Assembly (NCBI RefSeq): GCF_025215155.1
Contig: NZ_JALHAM010000104.1
Origin: Dryocola clanedunensis
GTDB taxonomy: Bacteria; Pseudomonadota; Gammaproteobacteria; Enterobacterales; Enterobacteriaceae
Strand: one strand, 5' to 3'
Length of the DNA stretch: 64,000 bases
This document shows positions 51,947-60,928 of this stretch, piece by piece. Made by a program: the position numbers and the translations under genes. How positions within the stretch are numbered: position 1 is the first letter of the stretch; each line of letters opens with the position of its first letter. The notes beneath the pieces were generated by a model, which saw nothing but the letters and a program-made list of their open reading frames with translations, was not told where the DNA came from and ran no database searches.

Positions 51947-52969
51947 ATGAGCTATGCATTTCCCGGTACGTTTCCCGGCCGCCGTATGCGCCGCGTACGC
52001 CGCCACGACTTCAGTCGTCGTCTGGTTGCTGAAAACCAGCTGACTGTAAACGATCTGATCTATCCGGTCTTCGTGATGGAAGGGCAGAATCGTCAGGAAG
52101 AAGTGGCGTCGATGCCGGGCGTTTATCGCATGACTATCGACCTGCTGCTCAAAGAGGCCGAAACCGTAGCGAAGTTGGGTGTGCCGGTGCTGTCCCTCTT
52201 CCCGGTCATTGAAAGTGCGGGTAAGTCTCTGCATGCAGAAGAAGCCTACAACCCGAACGGTCTGGTGCAGCGTGCAGTACGCGCGTTAAAAGATGCGGTG
52301 CCGGAACTGGGTTTACTGACTGACGTTGCGCTTGATCCTTACACTACCCACGGACAGGACGGCGTCATCGATGAAGACGGCTACGTCATCAATGACATCA
52401 CTCGTGAAATTCTGGTGCGTCAGGCGCTTTCCCATGCGGAAGCCGGTGCGGAAATTATCGCGCCAAGCGACATGATGGATGGTCGTATCGGGGCTATTCG
52501 TGACCAGCTGGAAGCTGAAGGGCTGGTGAATACGCAGATCATGTCCTACGCGGCAAAATACGCCTCTTGCTACTACGGGCCGTTCCGCGATGCGATTGGC
52601 TCTTCCGGTAACCTGAAGGGCGGCAATAAAAAAACCTATCAGATGGACCCGGCCAACACCGACGAGGCCCTGCAGGAAGTGGCGCAGGATCTCCAGGAAG
52701 GCGCGGACATGGTAATGGTCAAACCGGGCATGCCGTATCTGGATGTGGTCAGCCGCGTGAAGCAGACCTTTGGCGTGCCGACCTTTGCCTATCAGGTGTC
52801 TGGCGAATACGCGATGCACATGGCTGCGATTCAGAACGGCTGGCTGGCGGAAAAACCTGCGATCATGGAGTCATTACTGTGCTTCAAACGCGCGGGCGCT
52901 GACGGCGTGCTGACGTACTTCTCTAAGCGTGTTGCGCAGTGGCTGCACGACGAGCAGATGCAGCGCTAG
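51947..52969 (+). CDS. hemB: Delta-aminolevulinic acid dehydratase (porphobilinogen synthase), zinc-independent type
   Basis: Condenses two 5-aminolevulinate molecules to porphobilinogen. The 340-aa product has the two catalytic lysines, K204 (YAAKYASCYYGPFRD) and the Schiff-base K259 (MVKPGMPYLD). The active-site metal motif reads D126-V-A-L-D-P-Y-T-T-H-G-Q-D-G: A128, D130 and D138 replace the three zinc cysteines of the E. coli-type enzyme. This is the Pseudomonas-type, Mg2+-dependent form. An AGGAGA site precedes it, 15 nt behind tatD. In E. coli tatD is followed directly by rfaH and its only hemB is elsewhere and zinc-dependent. I cannot tell whether this genome has a second hemB. Confidence 0.95.
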   Translation: MSYAFPGTFPGRRMRRVRRHDFSRRLVAENQLTVNDLIYPVFVMEGQNRQEEVASMPGVYRMTIDLLLKEAETVAKLGVPVLSLFPVIESAGKSLHAEEAYNPNGLVQRAVRALKDAVPELGLLTDVALDPYTTHGQDGVIDEDGYVINDITREILVRQALSHAEAGAEIIAPSDMMDGRIGAIRDQLEAEGLVNTQIMSYAAKYASCYYGPFRDAIGSSGNLKGGNKKTYQMDPANTDEALQEVAQDLQEGADMVMVKPGMPYLDVVSRVKQTFGVPTFAYQVSGEYAMHMAAIQNGWLAEKPAIMESLLCFKRAGADGVLTYFSKRVAQWLHDEQMQR

Positions 52970-52984
52970 GTTTTATTTTGTAGC

Positions 52985-53015
52985 GGCGGATGACGCTTAC
53001 GCTTATCCGCCCTAC
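52985..53015 (+). repeat. REP-type palindromic element
   Basis: A 31-nt palindrome GGCGGATGACGCTTACG...CTTATCCGCCCTAC between the convergent hemB and rfaH. Confidence 0.8.
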
Positions 53016-53029
53016 GGCTGGCCTTTCGT

Positions 53030-53518
53030 TTAAACCTTCCTGAAATCCGTATTCTTCACGCTCTGTCGTACCTGCTTGTTCAGCAGATTAAGCAGCAGCA
53101 TAGATCGCGCTTCCCCGTCCGGCTCGCTGAATATCGCTTCCAGCCCTTCAAACGCCCCTTCGGTAATCACCACGCTATCGCCAGGATACGGCGTATCCGG
53201 GTCGGTAACATTTTCAGGATGATAGTTAATCAGCTGCTCGATGACTTCATCAGGCACGTTGGCAGGCTGGGCGCCAAAACGAACGAAATGGCTGACGCCA
53301 CGGGTTGAGTTCACCGTGGTGGTGTGGATGTTTTCCGGATCAAATTTGACGAACATGTAGTTCGGAAACAGGGGCTCGCTGACTGCAGTTCGTTTGCCAC
53401 GCACGAGTTTTTCCAGCGTGATCATTGGGGTAAGGCAGTTCACCGTCTGGCGCTCAAGATGCTCTTGCGCCCGCAGTTGCTGTCCTCGTTTGCAGTACAG
53501 AAGATACCAGGATTCCAT
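53030..53518 (-). CDS. rfaH: Transcription antitermination factor RfaH
   Basis: A NusG paralogue recruited at ops elements to LPS, capsule and other long operons. The 162-aa product has the NGN domain beginning ESWYLLYCKRGQQLRAQEHL and the C-terminal KOW domain (YPGDSVVITEGAFEGLEAIF), which in RfaH switches between alpha-hairpin and beta-barrel. Length equals E. coli RfaH. Convergent with hemB, divergent from ubiD. Confidence 0.97.
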   Translation of the reverse strand: MESWYLLYCKRGQQLRAQEHLERQTVNCLTPMITLEKLVRGKRTAVSEPLFPNYMFVKFDPENIHTTTVNSTRGVSHFVRFGAQPANVPDEVIEQLINYHPENVTDPDTPYPGDSVVITEGAFEGLEAIFSEPDGEARSMLLLNLLNKQVRQSVKNTDFRKV

Positions 53519-53696
53519 AATTTCTCATCTCACCTCATTGAGGGCGCAAGAATAGCAAAAGCCCGTACCGAGAGATAGCCAACACCAGTATAACCAATAG
53601 CCATTCGCTCCGCGTCCACACTGTTACTCGTTTTTAACAAAAATACAGCATGCTCCGGATGAAGTCCGTATAATGGCGGGCATTCTCAGGGCCAGG

Positions 53697-55190
53697 ATGA
53701 ATTGCATGAAATACCACGACCTGCGCGACTTTATGACGCTGCTTGAACAGCGCGGTGAGCTGAAACGTATCGCGATGCCAGTCGATCCGTATCTGGAAAT
53801 GACGGAAATTGCCGACCGTACGCTGAGAGCAAACGGCCCGGCGCTGCTGTTTGAGAACCCCAAGGGGTACAGCATGCCGGTGCTATGCAATCTGTTTGGT
53901 ACACCGAAGCGAGTTGCAATGGGCATGGGTCAGGAGGATGTCTCCTCCCTGCGTGAAGTGGGTAAACTGCTGGCTTTCCTGAAAGAGCCGGAGCCGCCAA
54001 AAGGCTTCCGCGATCTGTTCGATAAACTCCCCCAGTTCAAACAAGTGCTCAACATGCCGACCAAACGGCTGCGCGGCGCTCCCTGTCAAGAACGAGTCTG
54101 GGAAGGCGACGAGGTCGATCTCTCCCGCATCCCCATCATGCAGTGCTGGCCCGAAGATGCCGCTCCACTTATTACGTGGGGGTTAACGGTAACGCGCGGC
54201 CCGCACAAAGAGCGGCAAAACCTGGGGATTTACCGCCAGCAGCTTATCGGCAAGAACAAGCTGATTATGCGCTGGCTGTCCCATCGCGGCGGCGCGCTGG
54301 ATTTCCAGGAGTGGTGCGCGGCGCATCCCGGTGAGCGCTTCCCGGTTTCCGTGGCGCTGGGCGCAGACCCGGCTACCATTCTTGGCGCAGTGACGCCGGT
54401 GCCGGATACGCTCTCTGAATATGCTTTTGCCGGGCTTTTGCGCGGCACAAAAACCGAAGTGGTGAAGTGCCTTTCCAACGATCTCGAAGTCCCTGCCAGC
54501 GCTGAAATCGTGCTGGAAGGCTACATCGAACCTGGCGAAATGGCACCGGAAGGTCCGTATGGCGACCACACGGGCTACTACAATGAAATAGACAGCTTCC
54601 CGGTGTTTACCGTCACGCACATTACCCAGCGTGAGGATGCAATTTATCATTCCACTTACACTGGCCGCCCACCGGATGAGCCAGCGGTACTGGGCGTGGC
54701 GCTAAACGAAGTCTTCGTGCCGATTCTGCAAAAGCAGTTCCCGGAAATTGTCGATTTCTATCTGCCGCCGGAAGGGTGTTCCTATCGCCTTGCAGTCGTG
54801 ACCATCAAAAAACAGTACGCTGGCCACGCGAAGCGCGTGATGATGGGCGTCTGGTCTTTCCTGCGGCAGTTTATGTACACCAAGTTTGTCATCGTATGCG
54901 ATGACGATGTGAACGCGCGTGACTGGAACGATGTTATTTGGGCCATCACTACGCGTATGGATCCGGCGCGTGATACCGTACTGGTTGAGAACACGCCGAT
55001 CGATTATCTGGATTTTGCCTCGCCGGTCTCCGGCCTTGGTTCAAAAATGGGACTGGATGCCACCAATAAATGGCCAGGAGAGACCCAGCGTGAGTGGGGG
55101 CGTCCTATCAAAAAAGATGCGGAAGTCTGCGCGCGGATAGATGCAATCTGGGATGAACTGGCTATTTTCGATAACGATAAAGACGCCTGA
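53697..55190 (+). CDS. ubiD: 3-octaprenyl-4-hydroxybenzoate carboxy-lyase UbiD
   Basis: A prenylated-FMN-dependent decarboxylase of ubiquinone synthesis. The 497-aa protein has the family blocks LRDFMTLLEQRGELKRI, RGPHKERQNLGIYRQQ, EGPYGDHTGYYN and the catalytic E-x-x-R/D region around STYTGRPPDEPAVLG. Two starts are possible: ATG 53697 gives E. coli length, while ATG 53706 (MKYHDLRDF) has the better-spaced AGGA. fre follows after 44 nt. Confidence 0.97.
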   Translation: MNCMKYHDLRDFMTLLEQRGELKRIAMPVDPYLEMTEIADRTLRANGPALLFENPKGYSMPVLCNLFGTPKRVAMGMGQEDVSSLREVGKLLAFLKEPEPPKGFRDLFDKLPQFKQVLNMPTKRLRGAPCQERVWEGDEVDLSRIPIMQCWPEDAAPLITWGLTVTRGPHKERQNLGIYRQQLIGKNKLIMRWLSHRGGALDFQEWCAAHPGERFPVSVALGADPATILGAVTPVPDTLSEYAFAGLLRGTKTEVVKCLSNDLEVPASAEIVLEGYIEPGEMAPEGPYGDHTGYYNEIDSFPVFTVTHITQREDAIYHSTYTGRPPDEPAVLGVALNEVFVPILQKQFPEIVDFYLPPEGCSYRLAVVTIKKQYAGHAKRVMMGVWSFLRQFMYTKFVIVCDDDVNARDWNDVIWAITTRMDPARDTVLVENTPIDYLDFASPVSGLGSKMGLDATNKWPGETQREWGRPIKKDAEVCARIDAIWDELAIFDNDKDA

Positions 55191-55234
55191 GGGCGGCTTA
55201 CCGTTTAGCATTATTGACCCGACAGAGGGGACGC

Positions 55235-55936
55235 ATGACAACCTTAAGCTGTAAAGTGACCTCGGTAGAAGCGATAACGGACACGGTTTACCGCGTTCGA
55301 TTACTGCCGGAAGCGGATTTCTCCTTTCAGGCAGGTCAGTATCTGATGGTGGTGATGGATGAACGTGACAAACGTCCGTTCTCTATGGCCTCTACGCCGA
55401 GCGAGCACGAGTTTATCGAGCTGCACATTGGTGCCTCGGAGCTAAATCTGTATGCAATGGCCGTTATGGACCGCATCCTGAAAGATAAAGAGATTGTGGT
55501 GGATATTCCCCACGGCGACGCCTGGCTGCGTGACGAAGAAGAGCGTCCACTGATCCTGATCGCGGGCGGCACCGGCTTCTCTTATGTACGCTCCATCCTG
55601 TTAACGGCGCTGGCACGTAACCCTCAGCGTGAAATCGCCATCTACTGGGGTGGCCGTGAAGAGAAGCATCTTTACGATCTCGCCGAGCTGGAGGCGCTTT
55701 CGGTTCAGCATGACAATTTGCGTGTTGAAGCGGTAGTTGAGCAGCCTGAAGGCGAGTGGCGTGGACGTAACGGCACCGTGTTGACGGCGGTCATGCAGGA
55801 TTACGGTACGCTGGGCGGGCACGATATCTATATCGCAGGCCGTTTTGAAATGGCGAAAATTGCCCGTGAGCTGTTCTGCAATGAGCGTGGCGCCAATCCT
55901 GAGCGTATGTTTGGCGATGCTTTTGCGTTTATCTGA
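55235..55936 (+). CDS. fre: NAD(P)H-flavin reductase Fre
   Basis: Reduces free flavins, supplying FMNH2 to UbiX/UbiD-linked chemistry, ribonucleotide reductase activation and iron reduction. The 233-aa ferredoxin-NADP-reductase-like protein has the flavin-contact RPFSMAS and the nucleotide-binding ILIAGGTGFSYVRSILL. The ATG at 55235 matches MTTLSCKVTSVEAI. An in-frame start 7 codons upstream is unlikely. Confidence 0.97.
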   Translation: MTTLSCKVTSVEAITDTVYRVRLLPEADFSFQAGQYLMVVMDERDKRPFSMASTPSEHEFIELHIGASELNLYAMAVMDRILKDKEIVVDIPHGDAWLRDEEERPLILIAGGTGFSYVRSILLTALARNPQREIAIYWGGREEKHLYDLAELEALSVQHDNLRVEAVVEQPEGEWRGRNGTVLTAVMQDYGTLGGHDIYIAGRFEMAKIARELFCNERGANPERMFGDAFAFI

Positions 55937-55942
55937 TGCCAT

Positions 55943-55967
55943 AAAAAACCCGCCCCTGACAGGCGGG
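55943..55967 (-). terminator. Terminator of fadBA (possibly bidirectional)
   Basis: Stem CCCGCC / GGCGGG with a 7-nt loop. On the minus strand it is followed by six T, so it should end leftward fadBA transcripts; on the plus strand only a poor tail follows for fre. Confidence 0.8.
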
Positions 55968-56002
55968 AAGAACGGCAACTAAACTCTGCGAAGTTGTTTC
56001 CA

Positions 56003-56032
56003 TAGGGCGGATAAGCGTAAGCGCCATCCGCC
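56003..56032 (-). repeat. REP-type palindromic element
   Basis: TAGGGCGGATAAGCG...GCGCCATCCGCC, the REP pattern in opposite orientation to the copy at 52985, between fre and the fadA 3' end. Confidence 0.8.
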
Positions 56033-56043
56033 GCTATCAAGTT

Positions 56044-57207
56044 TTAAACTCTTTCTATAACAGTAGCGATCCCCTGACCCAACCCGATGCACATGGTAGC
56101 GAGGCCGAACTGCGCGTCGCGACGCTCCATCAGGTTAAGCAGCGTGGTGCTGATACGTGCCCCAGAGCAGCCTAGCGGGTGACCCAGCGAAATGGCACCG
56201 CCGTTGAGATTGATCTTCTGGTCGATCTGCTCCATCAGCCCCAGACCTTTAATGCACGGCAGGATCTGCGCCGCAAAGGCTTCATTCATCTCGAACAGGT
56301 CAATATCTGAAGCGGTCAGGCCCGCCTTCTTCAGCGCCAATTTCGACGCCGGCACCGGGCCATAACCCATAATCGAAGGGTCACAGCCGACCACTGCCAT
56401 CGAACGGATACGGGCGCGAATTTTCAGGCCCAGCTCTTTGGCGCGTGATTCGCTCATCAGCAGCATGGCTGCGGCACCGTCAGAAAGGGCAGAAGATGTT
56501 CCCGCCGTAACGGTCCCGTTGACCGGGTCGAACGCGGGCTTCAACTGTGACAAACCTTCCACCGTAGTTTCCGGGCGAATAACTTCGTCGTAATCAAAAC
56601 GCTTAAGCACGCCGTCCGCGTCGTGGCCGCTGGTAGCAACAATTTCATTTTTGAAATGGCCCGCTTCCGTTGCGGCCCAGGCGCGCTGGTGGGAGCGGGC
56701 GGCAAACTGATCCTGCATCTCGCGGCTGATGCCGTGCATGCGGGCCAGCATCTCGGCGGTCAGGCCCATCATACCCGCCGCTTTCGCAACGTTGCGGCTC
56801 AGGCCGGGATGGAAATCAACGCCGTGGCTCATCGGCACGTGGCCCATGTGTTCTACGCCGCCAATCAGACAGGCATGTGCGTCACCTGTCTGGATCATAC
56901 GGGCAGCATCGTGCAGCGCCTGCATAGAAGAACCACACAGGCGGTTCACGGTCACAGCCGGAACCGAGTGGGGGATTTCTGCCAGCAAAGCGGCGTTACG
57001 TCCGATGTTAAAACCCTGCTCCAGGGTCTGCTGCACGCAGCCCCAGTAAATATCATCCAGCGCGGCGGCTTCCAGAGCCGGGTTACGGGACAGAATGCTG
57101 CGCATCAGGTGGGCAGAAAGATCTTCCGCACGGACGTTACGGAACGCCCCGCCCTTAGAGCGGCCCATCGGGGTGCGGATGGCATCAACAATTACAACCT
57201 TTTCCAT
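56044..57207 (-). CDS. fadA: 3-ketoacyl-CoA thiolase FadA
   Basis: Beta subunit of the aerobic fatty-acid oxidation complex; it cleaves 3-ketoacyl-CoA. The 387-aa thiolase has the acyl-carrying C91 in NRLCGSSMQALHDA, the NEAFAAQ segment, GGAISLGHPLGCSGAR with the catalytic His, and the second Cys in LATMCIGLGQGIA. ATG at 57207 follows GAGGAG; a GTG two codons earlier is unlikely. It starts 9 nt after the fadB stop. Confidence 0.98.
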   Translation of the reverse strand: MEKVVIVDAIRTPMGRSKGGAFRNVRAEDLSAHLMRSILSRNPALEAAALDDIYWGCVQQTLEQGFNIGRNAALLAEIPHSVPAVTVNRLCGSSMQALHDAARMIQTGDAHACLIGGVEHMGHVPMSHGVDFHPGLSRNVAKAAGMMGLTAEMLARMHGISREMQDQFAARSHQRAWAATEAGHFKNEIVATSGHDADGVLKRFDYDEVIRPETTVEGLSQLKPAFDPVNGTVTAGTSSALSDGAAAMLLMSESRAKELGLKIRARIRSMAVVGCDPSIMGYGPVPASKLALKKAGLTASDIDLFEMNEAFAAQILPCIKGLGLMEQIDQKINLNGGAISLGHPLGCSGARISTTLLNLMERRDAQFGLATMCIGLGQGIATVIERV

Positions 57208-57216
57208 GATCACTCC

Positions 57217-59406
57217 TCAGGCGCTTTGCAGGTCGGTGGCCGGGCGTGCTGGCTCAACCGGTGGATAATAAGGCTCGTTACGGGACGCTTTTGCACGCAG
57301 ACCGTCCGGCACCTGGTAGAGCGGGCCAAGATGCTCATACTGCTGCGCCATGTCGAGATACTTCGCGCTGCCAATCGTGTCCAGCCAGCGGAATGCGCCG
57401 CCGTGGAACGGAGGGAAGCCCAGGCCGTAAACCAGCGCCATGTCCGCTTCTGCGGGGCTGGCAATAATGCCTTCTTCCAGACAGCGCACGACTTCGTTGA
57501 CCATCGGGATCATCATACGGGCGATAATCTCTTCATCGCTGAAGCCGTGGCGCGGCTTGCTGACGTCCGCCAGCAGCGCGTCCGTGGATTCATCCTGCTC
57601 TTTGCGCGGCTTGCCCTTGCTGTCTTCTTTATAGCGATAGAAACCTTGTTGCGTTTTCTGGCCGTAGCGGCCCGCGTCGAACATGGCATCAATCGCATCG
57701 CGATAATCTTTCTGCATCCGCTGTGGGAAGCCTGCGGCCATCACGGCCTGCGCGTGGTGCGCTGTATCGATGCCCACAACGTCCAGCAGATAAGCCGGGC
57801 CCATCGGCCAGCCAAACTGTTTTTCCATCACTTTGTCGATCTGGCGGAAGTCAGCGCCGTCGCGCATCAGCTGGCTAAAACCTGCAAAGTACGGGAACAG
57901 CACGCGGTTAACAAAGAAGCCCGGGCAGTCGTTAACCACGATTGGCGTTTTGCCCATCTTGCTGGCCCATGCCACGACGGTCGCTACGGTTTGCTCAGAC
58001 GTTTTCTCGCCGCGAATCACTTCGACCAGCGGCATACGGTGCACCGGGTTAAAGAAGTGCATGCCGCAGAAGTTTTCCGGGCGCTTCAGGCTATTTGCCA
58101 GCTCGCTGATTGGAATGGTGGATGTGTTAGAAGCCAGCACGGTATCCGGGCGGACTTTATCTTCCACTTCCGCCAGCACGGCCTTCTTCACCTTCGGGTT
58201 TTCGACAACGGCCTCTACTACCACATCAACGCGTTCGAAACCTGCGTAATCAAGCGTTGGATGAATGGTGGCAATAACGCCTGCCAGCTTCATACCGTCA
58301 ATCTTTCCGCGCTGCAGCTGTTTGTTAAGCAACTTGCTGGCTTCGTTAATGCCCAGCGCCAGCGACTTGTCGTTAATATCCTTCATTAATACCGGCACGC
58401 CCTTCCAGGCGGACTGGTAGGCAATGCCGCCACCCATGATCCCAGCGCCGAGTACGGCAGCCTGTTTGGGGGTTTCGGTATTTTTGGTCAGTTTTTTAGC
58501 CTGACCTTTTACGTACTGGTCGTTGAGGAAAATTCCAACCAGCGCACGGGCTTCGTTAGAACGGGCCAGAGGTACAAAGCTTTGCGTCTCCAGCTGTAAG
58601 GCTTCATCGCGGCCCAGTCTTGCGGCGGCTTCGATAGTTTTCACGGCGGTCATCGGGGCTGGGTAGTGCTTGCCCGCAATCTGCATCACCATACCTTTGG
58701 CGATGGTAAAGCTCATGGTCGCTTCGATTTTGCTCAGTTTTAGCGGCTCAAGCTTGGGCGCGCGTTTTGCTTTCCAGTCCAGATCCCCGTTAATCGCCTG
58801 GCGCAGGACGGCAATCGCGCCGTCACGCAGTTTTTCCGCTTTTACTACGCCATCAACCAGACCGATTTTCAGTGCCTCATGAGCGCTGACATCTTTACCG
58901 GCGGTGATAATTTCCAGCGCGCTGTCTGCGCCGAGTAAACGCGGCAGGCGAACAGATCCACCGAAGCCCGGCATAATGCCCAGCTTGGTTTCCGGCAGGC
59001 CAATGCGTGCGTCCGGCGTTGCGAGGCGGTAATCCGTTGCAAGCACACACTCACATCCGCCACCCAGCGCGTAACCGTTAACGGCTGCGATGGTTGGCAC
59101 GGGCAGATCTTCCAGGCGATTGAACACGCCGTTGGCAAACTGCAGCCAGTGGGTCAGCTGTTCAGCAGGCACCTGGAACAGCGACAAAAATTCGGTAATG
59201 TCTGCGCCAACGATAAAGGCGGCTTTACTGGAGGTGAGCAGCAGGCCTTTCAGCTCGCTCTGCTTTTCCAGTACGTCGAGCGCGTGGCCAAGGCTGGCGA
59301 CGGTCGCGGTGTCGAGTTTGTTCACCGAGCCGGGCGCATCAAACACCAGTTCGGCGATGCCTTCTTCCAGCCAGTCGAGATGTAGGGTTTCACCTTGGTA
59401 GAGCAT
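57217..59406 (-). CDS. fadB: Fatty acid oxidation complex subunit alpha FadB
   Basis: Multifunctional enzyme: enoyl-CoA hydratase, 3-hydroxyacyl-CoA dehydrogenase, isomerase and epimerase. The 729-aa product has the crotonase domain with E119 (GGGCECVLATDYR) and E139 (GLPETKLGIMPGFGG). The Rossmann motif VLGAGIMGGGIAYQ is near residue 315 and the dehydrogenase His is in MHFFNPVHRMPLVEV. First gene of fadBA, under a FadR site. Confidence 0.98.
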   Translation of the reverse strand: MLYQGETLHLDWLEEGIAELVFDAPGSVNKLDTATVASLGHALDVLEKQSELKGLLLTSSKAAFIVGADITEFLSLFQVPAEQLTHWLQFANGVFNRLEDLPVPTIAAVNGYALGGGCECVLATDYRLATPDARIGLPETKLGIMPGFGGSVRLPRLLGADSALEIITAGKDVSAHEALKIGLVDGVVKAEKLRDGAIAVLRQAINGDLDWKAKRAPKLEPLKLSKIEATMSFTIAKGMVMQIAGKHYPAPMTAVKTIEAAARLGRDEALQLETQSFVPLARSNEARALVGIFLNDQYVKGQAKKLTKNTETPKQAAVLGAGIMGGGIAYQSAWKGVPVLMKDINDKSLALGINEASKLLNKQLQRGKIDGMKLAGVIATIHPTLDYAGFERVDVVVEAVVENPKVKKAVLAEVEDKVRPDTVLASNTSTIPISELANSLKRPENFCGMHFFNPVHRMPLVEVIRGEKTSEQTVATVVAWASKMGKTPIVVNDCPGFFVNRVLFPYFAGFSQLMRDGADFRQIDKVMEKQFGWPMGPAYLLDVVGIDTAHHAQAVMAAGFPQRMQKDYRDAIDAMFDAGRYGQKTQQGFYRYKEDSKGKPRKEQDESTDALLADVSKPRHGFSDEEIIARMMIPMVNEVVRCLEEGIIASPAEADMALVYGLGFPPFHGGAFRWLDTIGSAKYLDMAQQYEHLGPLYQVPDGLRAKASRNEPYYPPVEPARPATDLQSA

Positions 59407-59432
59407 GTCAGTCTCCTGAATCCTGCAATGGG

Positions 59433-59449
59433 ATCTGGTCGTACCAGAT
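59433..59449 (-). promoter_or_regulatory. FadR operator of fadBA
   Basis: Read on the minus strand, ATCTGGTACGACCAGAT is identical, from memory, to the FadR site of E. coli fadB. It lies 26-43 bp before fadB. The rest of the 190-bp fadB/pepQ interval must hold both promoters; I see no other clear site. Confidence 0.88.
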
Positions 59450-59596
59450 GAAAGGGAGTGTGGAATTGATGTTAATGAAATGCAAATAAGTCTTTAAATA
59501 TTTGCAGCGGTGATCACAGGCCCTGGAAATAAGTCGGCTTAGTTCTGGTGTGCTAAGATGCGTGGCGAACACATCATAAAAACAGAAGGGTAAATC

Positions 59597-60928
59597 ATGG
59601 ATTCACTGGCCTCGCTTTATCAAGATCATGTGGCAACCTTGCAGGAACGCACCCGCAATGTCCTGGCGCGTTTCAACCTTGATGCGCTGTTAATTCATTC
59701 CGGGGAGCTGTTTAACGTCTTCCTGGACGATCATCCGTATCCGTTCAAAGTTAACCCTCAGTTCAAAGCATGGGTGCCGGTGACTCAGGTGCCAAACTGC
59801 TGGCTGCTGGTGGATGGTGTTAACAAACCGAAATTGTGGTTCTACCTGCCGGTGGACTACTGGCATAACGTAGAACCGCTGCCGGAATCCTTCTGGACAG
59901 AAGAGATTGACGTGATTGCACTGCCGAAAGCAGATGGCATTGGCAGCCAGCTTCCTGCGGCTCGCGGCAACATTGGCTATATTGGCCCTGTGCCGGAGCG
60001 TGCTTTGCAGCTTGATCTTCAGGCGGCGAACATCAACCCGAAAGGGGTTATCGATTACCTGCACTACCATCGTGCTTATAAGACTGATTACGAACTGGCG
60101 TGCATGCGTGAAGCGCAGAAGACTGCAGTTGCTGGTCACCAGGCCGCTCACGAAGCATTCCTGTCCGGTATGAGCGAGTTTGACATCAATCTGGCCTATC
60201 TGACCGCCACCGGGCACCGCGATACCGATGTGCCTTACGGCAATATTGTGGCGCTGAACGAACATGCTTCGGTATTGCACTACACCAAACTGGATCATCG
60301 TGCACCGGCTGAAATGCGCAGCTTCCTGCTGGATGCCGGTGCGGAATACAACGGTTATGCAGCCGATCTGACCCGCACCTGGGCTGCCAACGGCGACAGT
60401 GACTACGCTCAGCTCATTAAAGATATGAACGCCGAAGAGTTGGCGTTGATCGATACGCTGAAAGCTGGCGTGCGCTATACCGACTATCACGTTCAGTTCC
60501 ATCAGCGCCTTGCTAAGCTGTTGCGTCGCCATCAGCTGGTTAACGACATCAGCGAAGAAGCGATGGTTGAAACCGGGATCACCGGGCCATTTATGCCGCA
60601 CGGTATTGGTCACCCGCTCGGGTTACAGGTGCATGACGTTGCAGGCTTTATGCAGGACGATACCGGCACGCATCTGGCGGCCCCGTCGCAGTACCCGTAC
60701 CTGCGCTGCACTCGCATGCTTGAACCGCGCATGGTGTTAACCATCGAGCCGGGGATCTACTTTATTGAATCCCTGCTTGCGTCGTGGCGTGAAGGGCAGT
60801 ACAGCAAGCATTTCAACTGGCAGAAAATCGAAGCGATGAAGCCGTTCGGCGGCATTCGTATCGAAGACAACGTGGTTATCCACGAAAACAATGTCGAAAA
60901 CATGACGCGCGACCAGAAACTGGCGTAA
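59597..60928 (+). CDS. pepQ: Xaa-Pro dipeptidase PepQ
   Basis: Dimanganese prolidase of the pita-bread M24 family that hydrolyses X-Pro dipeptides. The 443-aa product shows the metal-ligand regions LLDAGAEYNGYAADLTRTW (two Asp), MPHGIGHPLGLQVHD (His), TIEPGIYF (Glu) and GGIRIEDNVVI (Glu). Full length. Its stop codon shares one base with the yigZ start. Confidence 0.98.
   Translation: MDSLASLYQDHVATLQERTRNVLARFNLDALLIHSGELFNVFLDDHPYPFKVNPQFKAWVPVTQVPNCWLLVDGVNKPKLWFYLPVDYWHNVEPLPESFWTEEIDVIALPKADGIGSQLPAARGNIGYIGPVPERALQLDLQAANINPKGVIDYLHYHRAYKTDYELACMREAQKTAVAGHQAAHEAFLSGMSEFDINLAYLTATGHRDTDVPYGNIVALNEHASVLHYTKLDHRAPAEMRSFLLDAGAEYNGYAADLTRTWAANGDSDYAQLIKDMNAEELALIDTLKAGVRYTDYHVQFHQRLAKLLRRHQLVNDISEEAMVETGITGPFMPHGIGHPLGLQVHDVAGFMQDDTGTHLAAPSQYPYLRCTRMLEPRMVLTIEPGIYFIESLLASWREGQYSKHFNWQKIEAMKPFGGIRIEDNVVIHENNVENMTRDQKLA

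Noticed and set aside
52985..56032. Palindromic repeats that might suggest a CRISPR or mobile element
   Set aside because: They are single REP-type units about 3 kb apart, without regular spacers, cas genes or transposase.
56623..58389. A 588-codon open frame on the plus strand, antisense to fadA and fadB
   Set aside because: It spans the fadA/fadB junction opposite two full-length, motif-complete genes. Its product is rich in His, Arg, Ala and Val without any family motif or ribosome-binding site, as expected from the complement of GC-biased codons.
59690..60613. A 307-codon minus-strand frame inside pepQ
   Set aside because: Complement of a highly conserved dipeptidase; no motif, no ribosome-binding site, composition of a shadow frame.
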